64,000 nt of DNA from Natronospira proteinivora. GTDB taxonomy: Bacteria; Pseudomonadota; Gammaproteobacteria; Natronospirales; Natronospiraceae. The position numbers and the translations under genes are program-made. The stretch spans positions 310,001 to 374,000 of the forward strand of contig NZ_JALJYF010000001.1 of assembly GCF_024170465.1 (NCBI RefSeq). Direction: 5' to 3'. This document shows, piece after piece, positions 60,955 through 64,000 of this stretch (positions are counted from its first letter, which is position 1; each line of letters begins with the position of its first letter). A model generated the notes under the pieces. It searched no databases. It was given only the letters and a program-made list of their open reading frames with translations, and was not told the origin of the DNA.

Positions 60955-61009
60955 GGTTGCTTATCCCAGGATCAAGTATTGTTTGAGTATAGCGTTGTTG
61001 AACAGGGAG

Positions 61010-62008
61010 TCATCCCGTCTGACCGGCGGCCCGGGGCATGGGAGCGGCTTCCTCTTCGCTCAAGGCACCCCCGCAACTGGACCCCTGACCGGCAGTACAA
61101 CCATAGCAATGGCCCGAGACGCGAATCGGGTCACCGCGCAAGTCCCGGTCCAGCAGTTCGGACAGATGGGTTCGTTTGCCCCCCAGCCCCATTCCCAACA
61201 TCTGATTGAAATCACAATCATACACATAACCCTGCCAGTCCACGCTGATCAGGCTCCGGCACATGACCTGGGCCATGTTCTCGGAGCGATGGGCGCCCTG
61301 CAGGGTATCCATGTAGTCATCGAACTGGTTGGTAGAGAGCAGCAGGCTGCCCCAACGCTTGATGGGCATATTAGTCAGGGCGAACAGGCGGTTGAAACGA
61401 ATACCGAACTGTTTCCACAAAAACTGCTTGTAGTTCTGCTCCAGCTGATTTTGATCCGGAGGCAGATGGGCACCTACCGGGTTGTAGACCAGGTCCAGCT
61501 CCAGGCCACTATCGGGGTCACCGTAGCCCTGTTCATTGAGTTTCTGCAGTCCGGCGATGCTCTTGTCGAAACTCCCCTTGCCCCGTTGTTTTTCCACATT
61601 GTCGGATTGGTAGCAGGGCAGGGAAGCCACCACCTGAACCCGATGCTCGGCCAGGAAGGCGGGAATCCAGTGGTAGCCTTGTTCCTCGATAATGGTGGGA
61701 TTACAGCGATCCATCAGCTGAATGCCCATGGCATGGGCCCGGCTGAACAGCGTCCTGAAATGGGGGTTCATCTCTGGTGAGCCGCCGGTAACATCCAGGG
61801 TTTCAATGTCCTGACGCTGCATGAAGGCTAAAGCGGTCTCCATGGTCTCCCAGTCCATCAGCTCGGTGCGATTGGGACCGGCGGCCACATGGCAATGAAC
61901 ACAGGAGAGATTGCAGAGATAACCCAGGTTCATCTGCAGGGTTTGAATACGGTCCCGTCGCAGGCCCGGGAAGGGAATCTGCTCCAGTCGATCCAGGGTG
62001 TCTCTCAT
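61010..62008 (-). CDS. arsS: Arsenosugar biosynthesis radical SAM protein ArsS
   Basis: ArsS is a radical SAM enzyme proposed to attach a deoxyadenosyl group to dimethylarsenite on the route to arsenosugars. The 332-residue protein has the cluster motif C32-N-L-S-C36-V-H-C39 and GGSPEMNPHF. The C-terminal region has DCDFNQMLGMGL and CYGCTAGQGSSCGG, both typical of the family. No arsM is in the window. It is divergent from a TVP38-flavoprotein fusion gene, about 120 bases away. Confidence 0.93.
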   Translation of the reverse strand: MRDTLDRLEQIPFPGLRRDRIQTLQMNLGYLCNLSCVHCHVAAGPNRTELMDWETMETALAFMQRQDIETLDVTGGSPEMNPHFRTLFSRAHAMGIQLMDRCNPTIIEEQGYHWIPAFLAEHRVQVVASLPCYQSDNVEKQRGKGSFDKSIAGLQKLNEQGYGDPDSGLELDLVYNPVGAHLPPDQNQLEQNYKQFLWKQFGIRFNRLFALTNMPIKRWGSLLLSTNQFDDYMDTLQGAHRSENMAQVMCRSLISVDWQGYVYDCDFNQMLGMGLGGKRTHLSELLDRDLRGDPIRVSGHCYGCTAGQGSSCGGALSEEEAAPMPRAAGQTG

Positions 62009-62128
62009 GGGGCGCTCCGCTACCTTGAATTCGCTGTATGGTGCTTTCTATGACAGGATTCACTGTAACAGTTCCTCGAGAGTGACGTCCCACTCCCCCG
62101 TGCAAACGATAATAACCGGGAGTTCAAC

Positions 62129-64000
62129 GTGCTGAAAAAGACCCTGCTTGCCTTGGCCATACTGGCCCTGTTGATGGTTGTTTACGGTCTGGACTTGCAT
62201 CAGTACCTGGATTTGGCTGCCCTGCAGGAACGCCGTGGGGAACTGGATGGCCTGTTGGATGCCCACCCCTTGTGGTTCATGCTGGGCTTCTTCCTGGTGT
62301 ATGTGGTGGTAACCGCCCTTTCCATCCCCGGGGCCGCGGTGATGACCCTGGCGGGCGGTTTTCTTTTCGGTTTGCTTTGGGGGGCCTTGCTGGTTTCCCT
62401 GGCCTCCACTTTGGGCGCCACCCTGGCCTTTATGATTGCCCGCTTTCTTTTTCATGACGCGGTGCAACAGCGCTACGGGGACAAGCTGCGGACCCTGAAC
62501 CGGGGTATTGAGCGGGAAGGGGCCTTCTATCTCTTTGCCCTGCGTCTGGTGCCTATTTTCCCCTTTTTCGTGATCAATATCGCCATGGCCCTGACACCGC
62601 TCAAGGCAATGCCCTTCATGTTGGTGAGCTGGGTGGGCATGTTGCCGGCCACGGTGGTGTATGTGAACGCCGGCACGCAACTGGCTCGCATCGACAGTGC
62701 CGGGGATGTCCTGTCCCCGGTCTTGATCGGCTCTTTTGTGTTGTTGGGGCTTTTCCCGTTGATCACCAAGCGCATCATGGAGTGGACAAAGCGCCGCCGG
62801 GCGCTGAAAGGCTGGAAAAAGCCCTCCACATTTGATCGCAACCTGGTGGTGATCGGCGCCGGTTCGGGTGGTCTGGTGGCGGCTCTGATCGCGGCCACCG
62901 TCAAGGCCCGGGTGAGTCTCATCGAACGGGACAAGATGGGGGGGGATTGCCTCAATACCGGCTGTGTGCCTTCCAAGGCTCTGATCCGTTCTGCCGCCTT
63001 CATGGCCCAGGCAAAGAAGGCTGACCAGCTGGGGTTCAGTCAAGTCCAGGCCACCGTCAACCTCAAGGATGTGATGGCGCGGGTGCAACGGGTGATCAAG
63101 ACCATCGAGCCCCATGATTCCGTGGAGCGTTTTGAAAGTCTGGGCGTGGATTGCATTCAGGGCGAGGCCCGGATTATTTCACCCTGGGAAGTGGAAGTAG
63201 AAGGTCGTCGACTGACCACCCGCAACATCATCGTGGCCACCGGATCGGCGCCGTTTGTGCCGCCCATTCCGGGCCTGGATGAAATCGATTACCTCACCAC
63301 CGACAGCCTCTGGTCCCTGGAGACCCAAGCCCGGCGGCTGGTGGTGCTGGGAGGTGGACCCATCGGATGTGAATTATCCCAGGCCTTTGCCCGGCTGGGT
63401 AGCAAGGTAACGCAGGTAGAGATGGCCGGTCAGTTGCTGGGGCGCGAGGACGAGGATGCCGCCGAGTTTACTCGCCAGAACCTGTTGAATGATGGCGTTG
63501 ATGTGCGTCTAAACCACAAGGCTACTCGTGTTGAGGCGCTGGATGAAGGTGGCTTCCGTCTTCATCTTCAGACGCCAGAGGGGGAAATCACGGTTGAAGG
63601 GGATCGATTGCTAGTGGCGGTGGGGCGACGCGCAGTCACCGAGAAGTTGGGCCTGGGGCAGCTCGGTATTACCACCCGGCCCAACGGCACCATTGAAACC
63701 GATGCGTTTCTTCGCACTCGGGTGCCCAATATCTTTGCCTGCGGGGACGTGGCCGGCCCGTTCCAGTTCACCCATGCCGCCTCCCACCAGGCTTGGCATG
63801 CGGCGGTTAACGCTCTGTTCGGCTGGGCCAAGCGATTCCGGGTGGATTATCGTTTTCTGCCCTGGGTGACCTTCACTGAGCCTCAGGTGGCCCGCTTGGG
63901 GCTGAACGAGCGGGATGCCCAAGAGCGGGGCGTGACGGTGGAAGTGACCCGCTATGACTTCGCCGAACTGGACCGGGCCATTGCCGATGAATCGGCCAGC
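62129..64000 (+). CDS. TVP38 membrane domain fused to FAD-dependent disulfide reductase (partial)
   Basis: The frame is open for 624 codons from GTG 62129 to the window end; the stop is beyond it. GGGAG lies six bases before the GTG. Residues about 1-225 form a TVP38/SNARE-associated membrane domain (SIPGAAVMTLAGGFLFG, then LRLVPIFPFFVIN). From about 230 on it is a pyridine nucleotide-disulfide oxidoreductase: FAD site VVIGAGSGGLVAAL, redox pair C274-LNTG-C279-VPSKALIRS, NAD site LVVLGGGPIGCELSQAFA, and CGDVAGPFQFTHAASHQA. The reductase half is mercuric-reductase-like. The substrate is unknown; it is a neighbour of arsS. Confidence 0.9.
   Translation, partial: MLKKTLLALAILALLMVVYGLDLHQYLDLAALQERRGELDGLLDAHPLWFMLGFFLVYVVVTALSIPGAAVMTLAGGFLFGLLWGALLVSLASTLGATLAFMIARFLFHDAVQQRYGDKLRTLNRGIEREGAFYLFALRLVPIFPFFVINIAMALTPLKAMPFMLVSWVGMLPATVVYVNAGTQLARIDSAGDVLSPVLIGSFVLLGLFPLITKRIMEWTKRRRALKGWKKPSTFDRNLVVIGAGSGGLVAALIAATVKARVSLIERDKMGGDCLNTGCVPSKALIRSAAFMAQAKKADQLGFSQVQATVNLKDVMARVQRVIKTIEPHDSVERFESLGVDCIQGEARIISPWEVEVEGRRLTTRNIIVATGSAPFVPPIPGLDEIDYLTTDSLWSLETQARRLVVLGGGPIGCELSQAFARLGSKVTQVEMAGQLLGREDEDAAEFTRQNLLNDGVDVRLNHKATRVEALDEGGFRLHLQTPEGEITVEGDRLLVAVGRRAVTEKLGLGQLGITTRPNGTIETDAFLRTRVPNIFACGDVAGPFQFTHAASHQAWHAAVNALFGWAKRFRVDYRFLPWVTFTEPQVARLGLNERDAQERGVTVEVTRYDFAELDRAIADESAS

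Overview
The window looks like chromosomal DNA of a gammaproteobacterium with fairly high GC. The coding style, the conserved blocks (rpsP-rimM-trmD-rplS; corB and ypjD-like genes beside ffh) and the many c-di-GMP and stress genes suggest an Ectothiorhodospiraceae-like or related environmental, possibly halophilic lineage. I cannot name a genus from sequence alone. No tRNA, rRNA, CRISPR array or intact insertion sequence was found.

Layout. 1-4600: the end of radA, then a sigma70-like promoter, a cobalamin riboswitch and a B12 operon (BtuB-like receptor, PepSY membrane protein, BluB). 4.8-10.7 kb: corB and a ypjD-like gene (minus strand), ffh, and the ribosomal/tRNA operon rpsP-rimM-trmD-rplS. 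10.8-19.1 kb: a TPR-like exported protein, htpG with a sigma32-type promoter, ahpC-ahpD behind an OxyR-type site, a DUF6502 protein and sppA. 19.2-26.8 kb: an M48 lipoprotein protease, kbl-tdh (threonine breakdown), a DUF1295 membrane protein, hslR, a Nudix hydrolase and icd, interspersed with palindromic repeats. 27.0-32.0 kb: a KaiC-like ATPase translationally coupled to a GGDEF-EAL protein, then a divergent Ner-like/XRE-type regulator pair that resembles a leftover transposable-phage immunity switch. 32.2-38.2 kb: putA, sdaA and a lipoprotein. 38.3-41.9 kb: a 1218-1224-residue CHASE-PAS-GAF-PAS-GGDEF-EAL protein.

42.0-46.9 kb is the most interesting stretch. Two secreted DUF4168 paralogues flank an ankyrin-repeat gene. 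Each DUF4168 gene has a near-consensus sigma54 promoter. Divergent from them lies a histidine kinase and sigma54-activator pair, with a 34-bp dyad in the expected enhancer position. I infer a self-contained envelope-sensing sigma54 regulon.

47.0-55.7 kb: lexA with two tandem SOS boxes, imuA-imuB, a TonB-like acidic protein, fxsA, a GIY-YIG protein, dnaE2 with its own SOS box, and a coiled-coil lipoprotein. This is the inducible mutagenesis set, but it is split by unrelated genes.

55.8-64.0 kb: can, an alpha/beta-hydrolase whose nucleophile position is glycine, pdxH, arsJ, a GAPDH pseudogene lacking the catalytic-Cys segment, a truncated arsR remnant, a DUF1499 protein, arsS, and a TVP38-flavoprotein disulfide reductase fusion that runs off the window. 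The arsenic genes look like a partly decayed arsR-gapdh-arsJ operon next to a still intact arsS.
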